Below are positions 63,206 through 64,000 of a DNA stretch of 64,000 nucleotides, one piece after another. Numbering within the stretch: the stretch's first letter is position 1; each line of letters starts with the position of its first letter. The stretch comes from Algoriphagus sediminis (GTDB lineage Bacteria > Bacteroidota > Bacteroidia > Cytophagales > Cyclobacteriaceae), in the NCBI RefSeq assembly GCF_030403435.1, contig NZ_JAUEPH010000004.1:248001-312000 (forward strand). Direction: 5' to 3'. The notes beneath the pieces were generated by a model, which had not been told where the DNA came from, made no database searches, and saw only the letters and a program-made list of their open reading frames with translations. Both the position numbers and the translations under genes were made by a program.

Positions 63206-64000
63206 TTATTCGACTACAACCCCCATCGAGCAAAACTTATCAATTCGCTGATCGATTCGCTTCTCAGGTTTAATCTTATCGAGTTCTTTTAGTGATTTAA
63301 GAATGAATTCCTTTAGAGTTTCCGACATGGATTTTAGGTCTTTATGGGCTCCGCCCAAAGGCTCAGGAATAATTCCATCGATCAGACCATTTCCTTCCAT
63401 ATCCATCGCAGTGAGTTTCAATGCTTCCGCCGCTTGTTCTTTGTAATCCCAGGATCTCCAAAGAATGGAGGAGCAGGATTCCGGAGAAATCACTGAATAC
63501 CAGGTGTTTTCAAGCATGAAAACCTTATCACCGATCGCAATACCCAAGGCACCACCTGAAGCTCCCTCACCAATAATGATACAAATTACAGGCACCTTCA
63601 GCATAAACATTTCCTTAAGGTTTCTGGCGATAGCTTCACCTTGTCCTCTTTCTTCTGCTTCCAGTCCAGGAAATGCCCCAGGAGTATCAATTAAAGTTAC
63701 GATAGGCTTGCCAAACTTTTCAGCCATTTTCATAAGTCTCAAAGCCTTTCGGTAGCCTTCAGGGTTGGCCATACCAAAGTTTCTATCCTGGCGCTGCTTG
63801 GTATTCCTACCTTTCTGCTGGCCAATAAACATTATACTCCTACCATCAATGTCTCCTAGACCACCGATCATCGCCCTGTCATCACGGACGTTTCTGTCGC
63901 CATGAAGCTCTATGAATTCATTGGTGAGTTCGAAAATATAATCAAGTGCATATGGTCTTTCCGCATGTCGGGAGAGCTGCACTCTTTGCCATCTGGTCAG
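63206..64000 (-). CDS. accA: Acetyl-CoA carboxylase carboxyltransferase subunit alpha, N-terminus beyond window
   Basis: First committed step of fatty-acid synthesis with AccB, AccC and AccD. Translated from the right edge it reads [20 protein letters not shown], the usual AccA start region. The central [24 protein letters not shown] stretch ([20 protein letters not shown]) and [20 protein letters not shown] follow. [20 protein letters not shown] is the oxyanion and CoA site. 264 residues are in the window; about 50 residues at the N-terminus are missing. A terminator follows. Confidence 0.95.
   Translation of the reverse strand: MTRWQRVQLSRHAERPYALDYIFELTNEFIELHGDRNVRDDRAMIGGLGDIDGRSIMFIGQQKGRNTKQRQDRNFGMANPEGYRKALRLMKMAEKFGKPIVTLIDTPGAFPGLEAEERGQGEAIARNLKEMFMLKVPVICIIIGEGASGGALGIAIGDKVFMLENTWYSVISPESCSSILWRSWDYKEQAAEALKLTAMDMEGNGLIDGIIPEPLGGAHKDLKSMSETLKEFILKSLKELDKIKPEKRIDQRIDKFCSMGVVVE

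Overview
The window looks like a chromosome segment from a marine or aquatic Bacteroidota bacterium of the order Cytophagales (Cyclobacteriaceae / Algoriphagus-like). The evidence is the moderately AT-rich DNA with A-rich rather than Shine-Dalgarno leaders, many Bacteroidota-type families (DUF5777, DUF3078, DUF3667, carboxypeptidase-regulatory-like TonB receptors, SPII lipoproteins) and a proteorhodopsin-crtY-blh phototrophy cluster. Assignments come from reading the translated sequence and recalled family motifs; no database search was run.

Layout. 1-14695: a partial secreted subtilase, a WYL regulator, a GT39-like membrane glycosyltransferase, a Rieske-YceI-DUF5777 operon, two back-to-back units (exported amidohydrolase + porin; DcaP-like porin + periplasmic glutaminase), and smc. 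14744-22938: a defence-like island with a HATPase + STAS-like (DUF4325) pair divergent from a type I restriction operon, hsdM-hsdS-[KAP NTPase]-hsdR plus an unknown ORF. 22939-28565: an accessory and degraded region with a 21-nt tandem repeat, small conserved unknowns, a 1 kb block of hairpin-rich repeats, a Fic N-terminal remnant, two DUF1801 genes, a frameshifted glycine-zipper gene and membrane proteins. 28566-38257: a TonB-type receptor, small enzymes, fadD + acyl-CoA dehydrogenase, and an APH-like kinase overlapping an ADP-ribosylglycohydrolase lipoprotein. 38308-40205: two tandemly duplicated exported-protein genes with their upstream regions. 40583-49937: housekeeping genes (pncB-pncA-thioesterase, DMT transporter, bcp, LolD-like ATPase, sucC, tRNA-Arg, DUF3078 protein, gyrB). 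50275-53085: proteorhodopsin, crtY and blh. 53066-64000: a CoA-binding protein, an N-/O-acyltransferase pair resembling the glycine-lipid synthases, SDR, class III aminotransferase, penicillin acylase, a four-gene MBL-patatin-PlsC-degenerate serine hydrolase operon, and partial accA.

How genes work together. crtY makes beta-carotene, blh cleaves it to retinal and the rhodopsin pumps protons. Its DTE motif and Met at the tuning site suggest a green-light proton pump, and a Gly at the fenestration position may allow a carotenoid antenna. pncB and pncA form the NAD salvage route from nicotinamide. The restriction island carries a PifA-like KAP ATPase translationally nested between hsdS and hsdR. 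The main candidates for something undescribed are that nested KAP gene with the divergent HATPase/STAS pair, the structured repeats at 24843-25681 with compensatory stem changes, and the duplicated promoter blocks with exactly conserved spacing upstream of the 38895 and 40205 genes.
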